A stretch of 64,000 nt of DNA from Roseovarius aestuarii (GTDB lineage Bacteria; Pseudomonadota; Alphaproteobacteria; Rhodobacterales; Rhodobacteraceae), in the NCBI RefSeq assembly GCF_019966515.1, contig NZ_JAIMIB010000010.1, forward strand, positions 62,001 through 126,000, read 5' to 3'. Below are positions 1 through 7,901 of this stretch, piece after piece. A model generated the notes under the pieces. That model did not search any database. It saw only the letters and a list, made by a program, of their open reading frames with translations, and was not told the origin of the DNA. The translations under genes and the position numbers were made by a program. The stretch's first letter is position 1. Each line of letters begins with the position of its first letter.

Positions 1-372
1 CCAGCCGATCGGCTCTTTGAACACCAACGCCGCAGTAAGAGTGATGGTCAGCGGCAGCGCCTGCAGGATCGCGGTTACATTGGCCAGGGGCATGTTGAAC
101 AATGCGGTCAGAAAGAAGTAGGCTGCCCCGATCTCCGCCACTGTCCGTACACCGATGAATTTCAGGTCACGCGCGGGCAGCCGCAACGTCAGCGCCTTCA
201 TGCGCCAGGCCAACAGCCCGACCAGAACCGATGTGATCACGCCGCGCAGGAACAGAAGCTGAAAGAGCGGGATTTCCCCCGCGAGCATCTTCATCATCGT
301 ATCGTTCAATGTGAAGGCCGCCATCGAGGCCATCATCAGCAGCGCGCCGGTCAGATTGTCGGATCTTGCCAT
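1..372 (-). CDS. EamA/DMT-family transporter, N-terminal part
   Basis: The reverse strand from an ATG at 370-372 reads open to the left edge for 124 codons (start MARSDNLTGALLMMASMAAF). It shows three to four hydrophobic helices with the layout of drug/metabolite transporters of the EamA type: a short helix 1, then a helix with LFLRGVITSVLVGLLAW, then a loop with an Arg and a helix ending in LANVTAILQALPLTITL. This NVTAI..LP signature is usual after helix 4 of the EamA repeat. The family exports or imports small metabolites across the inner membrane; the substrate cannot be told. The C-terminal half lies outside the window. Confidence 0.85.
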   Translation of the reverse strand, partial: MARSDNLTGALLMMASMAAFTLNDTMMKMLAGEIPLFQLLFLRGVITSVLVGLLAWRMKALTLRLPARDLKFIGVRTVAEIGAAYFFLTALFNMPLANVTAILQALPLTITLTAALVFKEPIGW

Positions 373-480
373 GCCGTTCCTGTCCCGTCCTGTCCTTAGC
401 CATTAGGCGCACAATCCGCAGGGCAGCAAGAGGATTCTCTTCTGCCAGAAATCACCCTTCGGTCCGTTTGGACCCGTAGC

Positions 481-1053
481 CTAGCGCGCCAGTCGGGCGA
501 CCTTTTCGCGACAGGGACAGGTAAGCAGGTGATCATTCACCAGACCACAGGCCTGCATGAAGGCATAAACAATCGTTGGTCCGCAAAATTTGAAACCTCT
601 TTTCTTCAAATCCTTCGAAATATCTTCGGAGATTTTCGTCTTCGCAGGCACCTCGTCCAGCGTGGCAAAACGGTTCTGAAGCGGACTGCCGTCGACATAA
701 TTCCACAAGTATTTGTCAAAGCCGATCTCGGCCTCGATCTTCTGCCAAGCGATCGCATTTGTGATCGTCGCCTCGATCTTGCCCCGGTGCCGAATGATCC
801 CCGGATTTTGTAGCAGGCGCAGCACATCACCCTCTCCCCACCGGGCAATGACATCAGGATCAAACCCTTGAAAAGCCTCGCGAAAATTGTCGCGCTTTTT
901 CAGAATTGTGATCCAGCTCAAACCTGCCTGAAACCCGTCCAGGATTAGCTTTTCCCACAGAGCACGGCTGTCATATTCAGGAACACCCCATTCGTCGTCG
1001 TGATAGTCCGCGTATATTTTTTCGCTGCCGGCCCAGCCACATCTTTCCGTCAT
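481..1053 (-). CDS. tag: DNA-3-methyladenine glycosylase I
   Basis: This base-excision repair enzyme removes 3-methyladenine from alkylated DNA in the cytoplasm. The 190-residue length matches E. coli Tag (187). The zinc-binding residues known for the family are present: Cys5, His18, His175 and Cys179 (tail motif NDHLLTCPCR). The N-terminal CGWA and the YHDDEWGVP segment are diagnostic, and the helix-hairpin region around GFQAGLSWITILKKR is intact. It stands alone, about 110 bases from the start of the left-hand transporter and divergent from the EAL gene. No alkylation-response (Ada) box was identified. Confidence 0.96.
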   Translation of the reverse strand: MTERCGWAGSEKIYADYHDDEWGVPEYDSRALWEKLILDGFQAGLSWITILKKRDNFREAFQGFDPDVIARWGEGDVLRLLQNPGIIRHRGKIEATITNAIAWQKIEAEIGFDKYLWNYVDGSPLQNRFATLDEVPAKTKISEDISKDLKKRGFKFCGPTIVYAFMQACGLVNDHLLTCPCREKVARLAR

Positions 1054-1162
1054 CTGCGCTCCTCTGAAGACCCGATATCGCCAGACTGTTTCAAATCAGC
1101 GACTTAACTCCTCATTAGCGTGATTGTCCCAGTCTGTGAACCAAGCGATTCCGGAGATCACT

Positions 1163-1999
1163 ATGGGACACAGCGCCAATTGGGCCAACATTCAAGCGGG
1201 ATATGACAATCCGCTTTCTTATGCGGTGACCGCCCGCGACCGATCAGTCGTCGACATGGTGAAGCAGGCCGTCAAACACAAGCAGGTCATGCTTGCGTAT
1301 CAGGCGGTTGTGCCTGCATCGCAGCAAAACCAGCCCGCCTTTTACGAGGGCCTGATCCGGATACTCGACGAAACCGGGCGTATCATCCCAGCCCGTGATT
1401 TCATCGACGCGATCGAGACCACCGAAACCGGCCGCGTGATCGACTGTCTTGCCCTTGAAAAAGGCATCCAGACCCTGGCGGAATTTCCTGACCTGCGCCT
1501 CGCCATCAACATGTCAGCGCGTTCAATCGGATATCGTCCCTGGGGTAATATCCTGCAAAAAGGCCTCGCCGGCGATCCTACGATTGCCGAACGGCTCATT
1601 CTGGAAATTACTGAAAGCTCGGCGATGCTCGTGCCCGAACTGGTCGTGGGATTCATGAACGACCTGCAGCGCCAGGGCATCAGCTTTGCGTTGGATGATT
1701 TTGGCGCCGGCTATACCAGCTTCAAATATCTGAAAGATTTCTTCTTTGATATCCTCAAGATAGACGGGCAATTCATACGCGGCATCGCCAACGACGCGGA
1801 CAACCAGATACTGACCGCAGCTCTGGCATCCATTGCCGAGCAATTCGATATGCTGACCGTTGCCGAAAGTGTCGAGCAACCGGACGATGCCGCCTATCTC
1901 ACGGCGATGGGTATCAATTGCCTGCAAGGCTACTATTTTGGTGCGCCCACCGTGAATCCCCCATGGGTCGACAGCGACTTGGCGCAAGCTTCCGCCTGA
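1163..1999 (+). CDS. EAL-domain cyclic-di-GMP phosphodiesterase
   Basis: A single EAL domain fills almost the whole protein (278 residues from the ATG at 1163; a TTG at 1124 would add 13). I prefer 1163 because GGAG lies six bases upstream. The metal and catalytic set looks complete: the E of YEGLIR in place of EAL, the N of LAINMSARS, the E of LEITESS, the DD of FALDDFGAGYTS, the K of ILKIDGQFI, the E of TVAESVE and the Q of LQGYYFG. It should hydrolyse c-di-GMP to pGpG. No GGDEF, sensor or membrane segment is present, so input must come from a partner or from expression level. Confidence 0.9.
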   Translation: MGHSANWANIQAGYDNPLSYAVTARDRSVVDMVKQAVKHKQVMLAYQAVVPASQQNQPAFYEGLIRILDETGRIIPARDFIDAIETTETGRVIDCLALEKGIQTLAEFPDLRLAINMSARSIGYRPWGNILQKGLAGDPTIAERLILEITESSAMLVPELVVGFMNDLQRQGISFALDDFGAGYTSFKYLKDFFFDILKIDGQFIRGIANDADNQILTAALASIAEQFDMLTVAESVEQPDDAAYLTAMGINCLQGYYFGAPTVNPPWVDSDLAQASA

Positions 2000-2137
2000 C
2001 TGCCGCAAACCTGCGGTTGCTGCCCTTTTAAACCTGAGGTATGACAACCCTGAGGTGCGGGGGATGTTGACGTACGCAAATATGCGGCGTCAAATATTGC
2101 TCCGTGCGCATAGCAACCGCCTGGTGGAGGAAAATCA

Positions 2138-3313
2138 TTGACCAATGTAGTAATTGCATCCGCGGCACGGACCGCGGTTGGATCCTTTGGCGGCTCGTTC
2201 GCCAACACGCCTGCCCATGATCTTGGCGCGGCCGTTCTGGAAGCCGTCGTCGAACGTGCTGGCGTAGACAAATCTGAAGTCTCCGAGACCATTCTGGGCC
2301 AGGTGCTGACCGCCGGTCAGGGCCAGAACCCTGCCCGCCAGGCGCATATCAATGCCGGCCTTCCCACAGAAAGCGCGGCCTGGGGCATCAACCAGGTTTG
2401 CGGCTCGGGCCTGCGCGCTGTCGCCCTGGGTGCGCAGCATATTCAACTTGGCGATGCCAGCGTCGTCGCTGCCGGTGGCCAGGAAAACATGACGCTCAGC
2501 CCCCATGTCGCGCACCTGCGGGCCGGTACAAAAATGGGTGACGTGAAATACATCGACTCGATGATCCGCGACGGCCTCTGGGATGCGTTCAACGGCTATC
2601 ACATGGGTCAGACCGCCGAGAATGTCGCCGAGAAATGGCAAATCAGCCGCGAGACGCAGGACGAGTTCGCCGTCGCTTCCCAGAACAAGGCAGAAGCGGC
2701 ACAGAAAGCCGGGAAGTTCCAGGACGAAATCACCGCGTTCACGGTCAAGACCCGAAAGGGCGACATTGTGGTGGACGCCGACGAATACATCCGCCACGGC
2801 GCCAATATCGAAGCCATGCAAAAGATGCGCCCGGCCTTCACCAAGGATGGCAGCGTCACCGCCGCCAACGCCAGCGGCCTGAACGATGGTGCCGCCGCGA
2901 CCCTGTTGATGAGCGCGGACGAGGCCGAAAAACGCGGCATCGAACCGCTGGCCCGCATCGTGTCATATGCCACCGCGGGGCTTGATCCGGCGGTGATGGG
3001 TGTGGGTCCGATCTATGCGAGCCGCAAGGCGCTGGACAAGGCTGGCTGGAAGGTGGAAGACCTTGATCTGGTCGAAGCCAACGAAGCCTTCGCCGCGCAG
3101 GCCTGCGCCGTTAACAAGGACATGGGCTGGGATCCGGCGATCGTAAACGTCAATGGCGGCGCTATTGCTATCGGCCATCCGATCGGTGCCTCGGGCTGCC
3201 GCGTCCTGAACACGCTGCTATTCGAGATGAAGCGCCGCGACGCCAAAAAAGGCCTCGCCACGCTCTGCATCGGCGGCGGCATGGGTGTTGCGCTCTGCGT
3301 CGAACGCCCCTGA
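2138..3313 (+). CDS. phaA: Acetyl-CoA acetyltransferase (beta-ketothiolase)
   Basis: This thiolase condenses two acetyl-CoA to acetoacetyl-CoA, the first step of polyhydroxybutyrate synthesis. It has 391 residues, the usual length. The acyl-accepting Cys88 (QVCGSGL), His347 (GHPIGASG) and Cys377 (CIGGGMG) align one residue off the known Zoogloea triad. The start is a TTG preceded by GGAGG. A strong hairpin terminator follows the stop, and phaB lies 183 bases on, so the two genes form a pathway pair that is probably not a simple single transcript. The synthase phaC is not in the window. Confidence 0.93.
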   Translation: MTNVVIASAARTAVGSFGGSFANTPAHDLGAAVLEAVVERAGVDKSEVSETILGQVLTAGQGQNPARQAHINAGLPTESAAWGINQVCGSGLRAVALGAQHIQLGDASVVAAGGQENMTLSPHVAHLRAGTKMGDVKYIDSMIRDGLWDAFNGYHMGQTAENVAEKWQISRETQDEFAVASQNKAEAAQKAGKFQDEITAFTVKTRKGDIVVDADEYIRHGANIEAMQKMRPAFTKDGSVTAANASGLNDGAAATLLMSADEAEKRGIEPLARIVSYATAGLDPAVMGVGPIYASRKALDKAGWKVEDLDLVEANEAFAAQACAVNKDMGWDPAIVNVNGGAIAIGHPIGASGCRVLNTLLFEMKRRDAKKGLATLCIGGGMGVALCVERP

Positions 3314-3335
3314 TTTTGCACGATTCGGTTTGATC

Positions 3336-3367
3336 GGGGGCGCCTATCGGTGCCCCCGCGACTTTTT
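3336..3367 (+). terminator. Rho-independent terminator after phaA
   Basis: A nine-base stem GGGGGCGCC / GGTGCCCCC (one G-T pair) closes a four-base TATC loop at 3336-3357 and is followed by GCGACTTTTT. It lies 22 bases past the phaA stop, so phaB is likely to need its own promoter or read-through. Confidence 0.8.
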
Positions 3368-3378
3368 GACAGGATTTC

Positions 3379-3413
3379 GCTGCACAATGGTAATTTTTAG
3401 CTGCACTGCGGCA
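3379..3413 (+). promoter_or_regulatory. Candidate PhaR operator upstream of phaB
   Basis: Two GCTGCAC copies start at 3379 and 3400, exactly 21 bases (two helical turns) apart. The second extends to CTGCACTGCGG, one base from the CTGC-N3-GCAG pattern I recall for the PhaR repressor of Paracoccus. The position between the phaA terminator and the phaB start suits a repressor of PHB or phasin genes. This is inference from pattern and position only. Confidence 0.4.
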
Positions 3414-3496
3414 AAATACACGCGTAATAATATTGCGCATCCCGACCCCAAATAGTAACAGAGTTACCAACACATTTCGCCAAACTGGAGGACACC

Positions 3497-4219
3497 ATGG
3501 CACGAACAGCACTCGTCACCGGCGGATCGCGCGGCATCGGCGCGGCCATTTCGAAAGCACTCAAGGCCGAGGGCATGAACGTCGCCGCCACCTATGCCGG
3601 CAATGACGAAGCCGCCGCGGCTTTCACGGCTGAGACCGGCATCAAGACCTATAAATGGAACGTCGCCGATTACGGCGAAAGCGCCGCAGGCATCGCCAAA
3701 GTCGAAGAAGAAGTCGGCGCGATCGATGTGGTTGTCGCCAATGCGGGCATCACCCGCGACGCACCGTTCCACAAGATGACGCCTGAGCAGTGGCACCAAG
3801 TGATCGACACCAACCTGACCGGCGTGTTCAACACCGTGCACCCGGTATGGCCCGGCATGCGCGAACGCAAGTTCGGCCGTGTCATCGTGATCAGTTCGAT
3901 CAACGGGCAGAAAGGCCAGTTCGCACAGGTGAACTACGCCGCGACCAAGGCGGGCGATCTGGGCATCGTCAAATCGCTGGCACAGGAAGGCGCGCGCGCG
4001 GGCATTACCGCCAACGCCGTCTGCCCCGGCTATATCGCGACGGAAATGGTCATGGCGGTACCAGAAAAGGTTCGTGAGTCGATCATCGGCCAGATCCCGG
4101 CCGGTCGCCTTGGTGAACCTGAAGAGATCGCGCGTTGCGTCGCCTTCCTGGCCTCGGATGATGCTGGATTTATTAACGGCTCGACCATCTCGGCAAACGG
4201 CGCTCAATTCTTCGTCTGA
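3497..4219 (+). CDS. phaB: Acetoacetyl-CoA reductase
   Basis: This short-chain dehydrogenase reduces acetoacetyl-CoA to (R)-3-hydroxybutyryl-CoA with NADPH, the second PHB step. It has 240 residues, the standard length. The nucleotide-binding TGGSRGIG is near residue 8, followed by NAG (ANAGITRD), the catalytic Ser (ISSINGQ) and the Tyr-x3-Lys (NYAATKAG). The Q-K-G-Q-F-A-Q-V-N-Y run is typical of PhbB rather than FabG. A clear GGAGG lies before the ATG. Its partner phaA is directly upstream on the same strand. Confidence 0.94.
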   Translation: MARTALVTGGSRGIGAAISKALKAEGMNVAATYAGNDEAAAAFTAETGIKTYKWNVADYGESAAGIAKVEEEVGAIDVVVANAGITRDAPFHKMTPEQWHQVIDTNLTGVFNTVHPVWPGMRERKFGRVIVISSINGQKGQFAQVNYAATKAGDLGIVKSLAQEGARAGITANAVCPGYIATEMVMAVPEKVRESIIGQIPAGRLGEPEEIARCVAFLASDDAGFINGSTISANGAQFFV

Positions 4220-4238
4220 CTAGTCCTGACGTCATGAG

Positions 4239-4275
4239 AAAGGGCCGATTCACGCAACCGGCCCTTTCCGTTTTC
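4239..4275 (+). terminator. Rho-independent terminator after phaB
   Basis: A perfect nine-base stem AAAGGGCCG / CGGCCCTTT (4239-4247 and 4259-4267) with an 11-base loop is followed by CCGTTTTCC. It lies 19 bases after the phaB stop. The leading AAA also lets it work weakly on the other strand, for the small gene that ends at 4294. Confidence 0.85.
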
Positions 4276-4293
4276 CAAGCGCGCTTGCAACGA

Positions 4294-4413
4294 TCACTCG
4301 GAAGAATGTGGCTTTCTGAACCAGCGCCAGATTTCTTTTAGTGCATCACTTCGGGCCTGATGGGCGGCGCGGATGGCGTCTCGGGTGCGGGCATTTGATG
4401 GTGCTTCGATCAT
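4294..4413 (-). CDS. Small 39-residue protein divergent from a LysR gene
   Basis: The start is the ATG at 4411-4413, because GGGAGG sits five bases upstream of it; the longer open frame has no such site. The product (MIEAPSNARTRDAIRAAHQA and onward) is a basic amphipathic helix rich in Ala, Arg and His, ending in WRWFRKPHSSE. There is no signal peptide. It is divergently transcribed from the LysR regulator at 4524, and operator-like repeats lie between the two starts, so it may be that regulator's target. I recognise no named family; its function is unknown. Confidence 0.65.
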   Translation of the reverse strand: MIEAPSNARTRDAIRAAHQARSDALKEIWRWFRKPHSSE

Positions 4414-4429
4414 GTCGACCTCCCAGTAC

Positions 4430-4449
4430 TTCAGTGTTACTTTACTGAA
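4430..4449. promoter_or_regulatory. Operator-like dyad 1, between small gene and LysR gene
   Basis: The sequence TTCAGT-N8-ACTGAA is a perfect six-base inverted repeat. It contains AGTGTTACTTTACTGA (4433-4448), which matches a second copy at 4507-4522 in 14 of 16 bases. It lies 17 bases upstream of the small gene's start codon. Confidence 0.55.
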
Positions 4450-4503
4450 TTCAATATGCATCGATTTTTTTAAGCCTACAAACGAGACTTTATGCGCTTT
4501 CAC

Positions 4504-4522
4504 TTAAGTGATACTTAACTGA
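4504..4522. promoter_or_regulatory. Operator-like dyad 2, abutting the LysR start codon
   Basis: The perfect dyad TTAAGT-GAT-ACTTAA (4504-4518) sits within AGTGATACTTAACTGA (4507-4522), the second copy of the 16-base repeat. It ends one base before the LysR ATG at 4524. The copies are 74 bases apart, close to seven helical turns, which fits two regulator dimers on the same DNA face. The gene has no visible Shine-Dalgarno because this site takes its place. Confidence 0.55.
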
Positions 4523-4523
4523 T

Positions 4524-5474
4524 ATGAGTGACCGCTTTCCCCCATTGACCGCTCTGCGTGCCTTCGACGCCGCCGCACGGCATATGTCGTTTCAGGAGGC
4601 GGCGTCAGAGCTGAACGTCACCCCCGCTGCCCTGAGCTTTCAGATAAAATCATTGGAGGAGCATTTCGGCGGTCCGCTTTTCATCCGCCGCAACCGCGCC
4701 GTCGACCTGACCGAAGCGGGCCGCGCCCTGGCCCCCGGCGCACGAGACGGGTTCACGACATTGGCGGCGGCCTGGCGCAGTGCCCGCCGTGTGACCGATC
4801 ACGCCTCGCTGACAATCACCACCGGACCGTCTTTCACCGCCGTCTGGCTGGCCCCCAGGCTTTTCAGCTTCGCGCAGGCCAATCCCGATATCGAACTGCG
4901 TTTCAGCGCCAGCCTGACCCTGGTCGATCTCACACGGTCTGAAGTGGATATCGCCATTCGCTTTGGCTATGGGCCTGACAGCCCGGATGTGCACGCCGAA
5001 AGCTTTCTTGACGACTGGGTTACACCGATGATGTCACCCGATCTGGCGCAGCGCTATGCCTCACCCACTGACCTTGCCGATGCCTCGCTGATCCACCAGG
5101 ACGACATCAGATTTCTTGATCCGCCCTGTGACTGGCCCGCCTGGTTTCGCGCCGCTGGTCTGCCGTCGCGGGATTGGACAGGCCAACGCTATTCGCAGGC
5201 CGACCACGCCATCGATGCGGCGATCTCTGGGGCAGGTGTCATTCTCGGACGCGGTGCGCTGGCCGCAAGGGCATTGGAACAGGGTCAACTGGTCGCGCCC
5301 TACCGCACCGCTCTGAAAACCATTGCGAACTATCGTATCATTTGTTTGAAAGGGGCCGAACATCGACCCCAGATCGTCGCCTTCCGCGACTGGCTGACAG
5401 AACAAACCAATAGTGTTGCGGACCTTGCCCGCAAACACGATCTGATTGATCTGCGCGACGTTTCGTCAGATTAG
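4524..5474 (+). CDS. LysR-family regulator, GcvA-like
   Basis: The 316-residue protein has an N-terminal winged helix (residues 4-65; PPLTALRAFDAAARHMSFQE, then AASELNVTPAALSFQIKSLE) of the GcvA subgroup, followed by a LysR substrate domain (from about residue 90) with RFSASLTLVDL and DIAIRFGYG. GcvA-type proteins control metabolic or resistance genes; the ligand here is unknown. The start codon is preceded directly by an operator-like dyad and lacks a Shine-Dalgarno, so the message may be leaderless and autoregulated. The divergent partner is the 39-residue gene. Confidence 0.88.
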   Translation: MSDRFPPLTALRAFDAAARHMSFQEAASELNVTPAALSFQIKSLEEHFGGPLFIRRNRAVDLTEAGRALAPGARDGFTTLAAAWRSARRVTDHASLTITTGPSFTAVWLAPRLFSFAQANPDIELRFSASLTLVDLTRSEVDIAIRFGYGPDSPDVHAESFLDDWVTPMMSPDLAQRYASPTDLADASLIHQDDIRFLDPPCDWPAWFRAAGLPSRDWTGQRYSQADHAIDAAISGAGVILGRGALAARALEQGQLVAPYRTALKTIANYRIICLKGAEHRPQIVAFRDWLTEQTNSVADLARKHDLIDLRDVSSD

Positions 5475-5641
5475 GCGTTGACGGATAGTCGCGTTATTTC
5501 CTCTTTCAGCCTTAGCTTCTGCTTCTTGAGTTCTGCGATTTCCAGGTCACTTGAGCCCGGTGCGCGCTGCGCTTCTTCAACTTGGTTCGAGAGAGATTGA
5601 TGTTTCTTCTTCAGTTCCTCAACATGCGAACTCAAGCTCAT
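5471..5641 (-). CDS. YdcH/DUF465 family small coiled-coil protein
   Basis: The product has 56 residues from the ATG at 5639-5641 (MSLSSHVEELKKKHQSLSNQ), with GGAG eight bases upstream. It is two charged helices joined by a short PGSSD turn, ending with ELKKQKLRLKEEITRLS, the pattern of the DUF465 family. These proteins are soluble helical hairpins of unknown role. Its last bases overlap the end of the convergent LysR gene by four. Confidence 0.8.
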   Translation of the reverse strand: MSLSSHVEELKKKHQSLSNQVEEAQRAPGSSDLEIAELKKQKLRLKEEITRLSVNA

Positions 5642-5756
5642 GGGCGTTCTCCTCTCTGAAATTTTGCCTAGCCTAGACAGTCGATCACAAATTCTGCCAC
5701 CTGTCACGCTGCAAGCGCAGCATAATCGAAAAATATCTACTTCAAGTTGAATTTCC

Positions 5757-6527
5757 TTATTGCGAAAACTGCAAGGCTGCGCCGTCTCTTAACACGCAAG
5801 CCGTTGCATTGGTGTAATTTTCGCGGTCGCCCGGGTGGCTGTTCCCTTCGTGCAAAACCCAACCATGATGCAATTTGAAATCGGCGCGACCACCCTTGCG
5901 GCCCCGCAACAAAATCAGCCGTGCGGTGCGACCCGGACGGGGAATCAGCGGTAGGGCTTCCAGACTGCCCAGATGTGATGCCATCGCACTCAACAGAGCG
6001 GGCATGCGTTCAGCGCGCTGGATGACAGTGACTGTGCCCTTTGGGGCCACTCTTTTGGCCGCCGAGGCAATCCAATCGGCCAATGGCGTGTCTTCCCCCA
6101 AAGCCGCCTCGCGCCCGGCGTCCTGGGCGCGCGTCCCGGTGCAGCGGTCGAAATAGGGCGGATTGGCGATGACATGGCTGAACTGACGCTGGGTGATACA
6201 GGCGGGCATCTGTTGCAAATCACCGTTCACAATTTCGGCACCCAACTGGTTCAGCGCCGCATTCCGCCGAGCCAGATCGGCATAACTGGGCTGAAGTTCC
6301 AGGCCGGTCAACGACAATCCAGGTACCCGGCGCCCCAGACATAAAAGCGCCGCGCCGGCCCCGCAGCCCAGGTCCAGCACCGTGTCACCGCTCGCTGCGG
6401 GCACGCTGGCGGCCAGCAAAACCGGATCAATACCGGCCCTGTAGCCGCTTTTGGGTTGAATAAGCTGCAACTTGCCGCCCAGAAAGCGATCGGCACTCAG
6501 TTGATCCTCAGGCCAGACCTCAGCCAT
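5757..6527 (-). CDS. trmN6: tRNA1(Val) adenine-37 N6-methyltransferase-like protein
   Basis: This SAM-dependent methyltransferase is related to E. coli YfiC/TrmN6, which modifies A37 of tRNA1(Val). The SAM site is VLDLGCGAGAALLCLG, and the catalytic NPPY motif (VIANPPYFDR) marks methylation of an amino group on a planar base. I take the ATG at 6525-6527 (MAEVWPEDQLSADRFLGG), which overlaps the stop of the upstream DUF2007 gene within ATGGCTGA and implies coupling; upstream in-frame ATGs would add up to 17 residues. Exact target specificity is inferred from family. Confidence 0.82.
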   Translation of the reverse strand: MAEVWPEDQLSADRFLGGKLQLIQPKSGYRAGIDPVLLAASVPAASGDTVLDLGCGAGAALLCLGRRVPGLSLTGLELQPSYADLARRNAALNQLGAEIVNGDLQQMPACITQRQFSHVIANPPYFDRCTGTRAQDAGREAALGEDTPLADWIASAAKRVAPKGTVTVIQRAERMPALLSAMASHLGSLEALPLIPRPGRTARLILLRGRKGGRADFKLHHGWVLHEGNSHPGDRENYTNATACVLRDGAALQFSQ

Positions 6528-6735
6528 CCAATTCGAATCCATTGTCCTTGAGTGTCCGGGCCGCACGATCAAAATCATCCTCGCGCACCATCAACCGCCG
6601 CGGGAAAATACCTATCGACCCTTCGAGCACACTCATATTTACGTCCATTTCAAAGCAGTCTATACCCTCGCCCTGAAGCAGTGCTTGGGCGAACGCAATT
6701 AATGTGGGGTCGGTTGTGCGCAATAGCTGTTTCAT
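6520..6735 (-). CDS. DUF2007-family small protein
   Basis: The product has 71 residues from the ATG at 6733-6735 (MKQLLRTTDPTLIAFAQALL). The family's beta-alpha-beta layout is visible: a start resembling a signal-transduction PII fold, EGIDCFEMDVNMSVLEGSIG, then FPRRLMVREDDFDRA. These proteins are thought to be small regulatory or binding modules, but no function is established. It overlaps and probably couples translation to the downstream methyltransferase. No good Shine-Dalgarno is visible; an in-frame ATG four codons earlier is an alternative. Confidence 0.78.
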   Translation of the reverse strand: MKQLLRTTDPTLIAFAQALLQGEGIDCFEMDVNMSVLEGSIGIFPRRLMVREDDFDRAARTLKDNGFELDG

Positions 6736-6791
6736 AGTCGATGACATAAGGGCACCGCGATCTGTTTGTCGAGCGGTGTGACAGGAGTGTG

Positions 6792-7793
6792 ATGGGTTTG
6801 GACCACGCTGCGACAAAGCCGCATGAAAAACTGGCGGCGCATCTGGCAAACAAGTTGGACCAGGTTAATACCCTGATCCGAGCGCGCATGGAATCTCGGC
6901 ACGCCCCGCGCATCCCCGAGGTTACCGCACATCTGGTCGAAGCCGGCGGCAAGCGCCTGCGCCCGATGCTGACCCTGGCGGCGGCGGATATGTGCGGGTA
7001 TGGCGGCGATTTCGACGTTCACCTGGCTGCAACGGTCGAATTCATCCACACGGCGACCCTTCTGCATGACGATGTGGTGGACGAAAGCGCGCAACGGCGC
7101 GGGCGACCCGCCGCCAACCTGCTTTGGGATAATAAATCAAGCGTATTGGTTGGAGATTATCTGTTTTCCCGCGCCTTCCAGTTGATGGTCGAAACCGGAT
7201 CGCTGAGGGTTCTCGATATTCTTGCCAATGCGTCGGCCACGATTGCCGAAGGTGAAGTACTGCAATTGACGGCATCCCGTGATCTTGCCACCAACGAAGC
7301 GATCTACCTGCAGATCGTGCGCGGCAAGACCGCCGCGCTGTTTTCTGCGGCGACGGAAGTCGGAGGCGTGATCTCAGGTGTATCCGAAGATCAGGTGCAG
7401 GCCCTCTATGACTATGGCGACGCGCTTGGGATCGCCTTCCAGATTGTTGACGACCTGCTCGACTATCAGGGTCAAAGCACGGCGACCGGCAAAAATGTCG
7501 GAGATGATTTCCGCGAACGCAAACTGACCCTACCCGTGATCAAGGCAGTTGCAGAGGCCAGTGAGGACGAGCGCGCCTTCTGGACCCGTACCATCGAAAA
7601 GGGCCAGCAGCGTGACGGGGATCTGGACCACGCCCTCGAGTTGCTTGAGCGCCACGACGCGCTTGGGCGCACCCGCCAGGATGCGAATGTTTGGGCTGAC
7701 AAGGCAAAATCCTCGTTGAACCGTTTGGCGGATCACCCGGTGCGCCAGATGCTGCTCGATCTGACCGATTTCGTGATCGCACGGGTTAGCTGA
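6792..7793 (+). CDS. Polyprenyl diphosphate synthase (ubiquinone side chain)
   Basis: This long-chain trans-prenyltransferase adds isopentenyl units to make the C40-C50 tail of ubiquinone. Both aspartate-rich motifs are present: LLHDDVVDESAQRRGRPAAN and QIVDDLLDYQGQ. GGKRLRP near residue 50 binds IPP. Length is 333 residues, as for IspB/DdsA. AGGAG ends four bases before the ATG; a GTG three bases upstream is also possible. Chain length (octa- or decaprenyl) cannot be read from sequence alone, though C50 is usual in this order. ispE of the same pathway lies just downstream on the other strand. Confidence 0.9.
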   Translation: MGLDHAATKPHEKLAAHLANKLDQVNTLIRARMESRHAPRIPEVTAHLVEAGGKRLRPMLTLAAADMCGYGGDFDVHLAATVEFIHTATLLHDDVVDESAQRRGRPAANLLWDNKSSVLVGDYLFSRAFQLMVETGSLRVLDILANASATIAEGEVLQLTASRDLATNEAIYLQIVRGKTAALFSAATEVGGVISGVSEDQVQALYDYGDALGIAFQIVDDLLDYQGQSTATGKNVGDDFRERKLTLPVIKAVAEASEDERAFWTRTIEKGQQRDGDLDHALELLERHDALGRTRQDANVWADKAKSSLNRLADHPVRQMLLDLTDFVIARVS

Positions 7794-7901
7794 CGCAGGT
7801 CGGGACGTGACGCCGGGCCGTGCAAAGCAAGAATGAAAGGTAGTTTCAGGCCGTGCTGGACCAAATTGAGGCCACCTGACTTGACACCCAATCCCCTGAA
7901 G

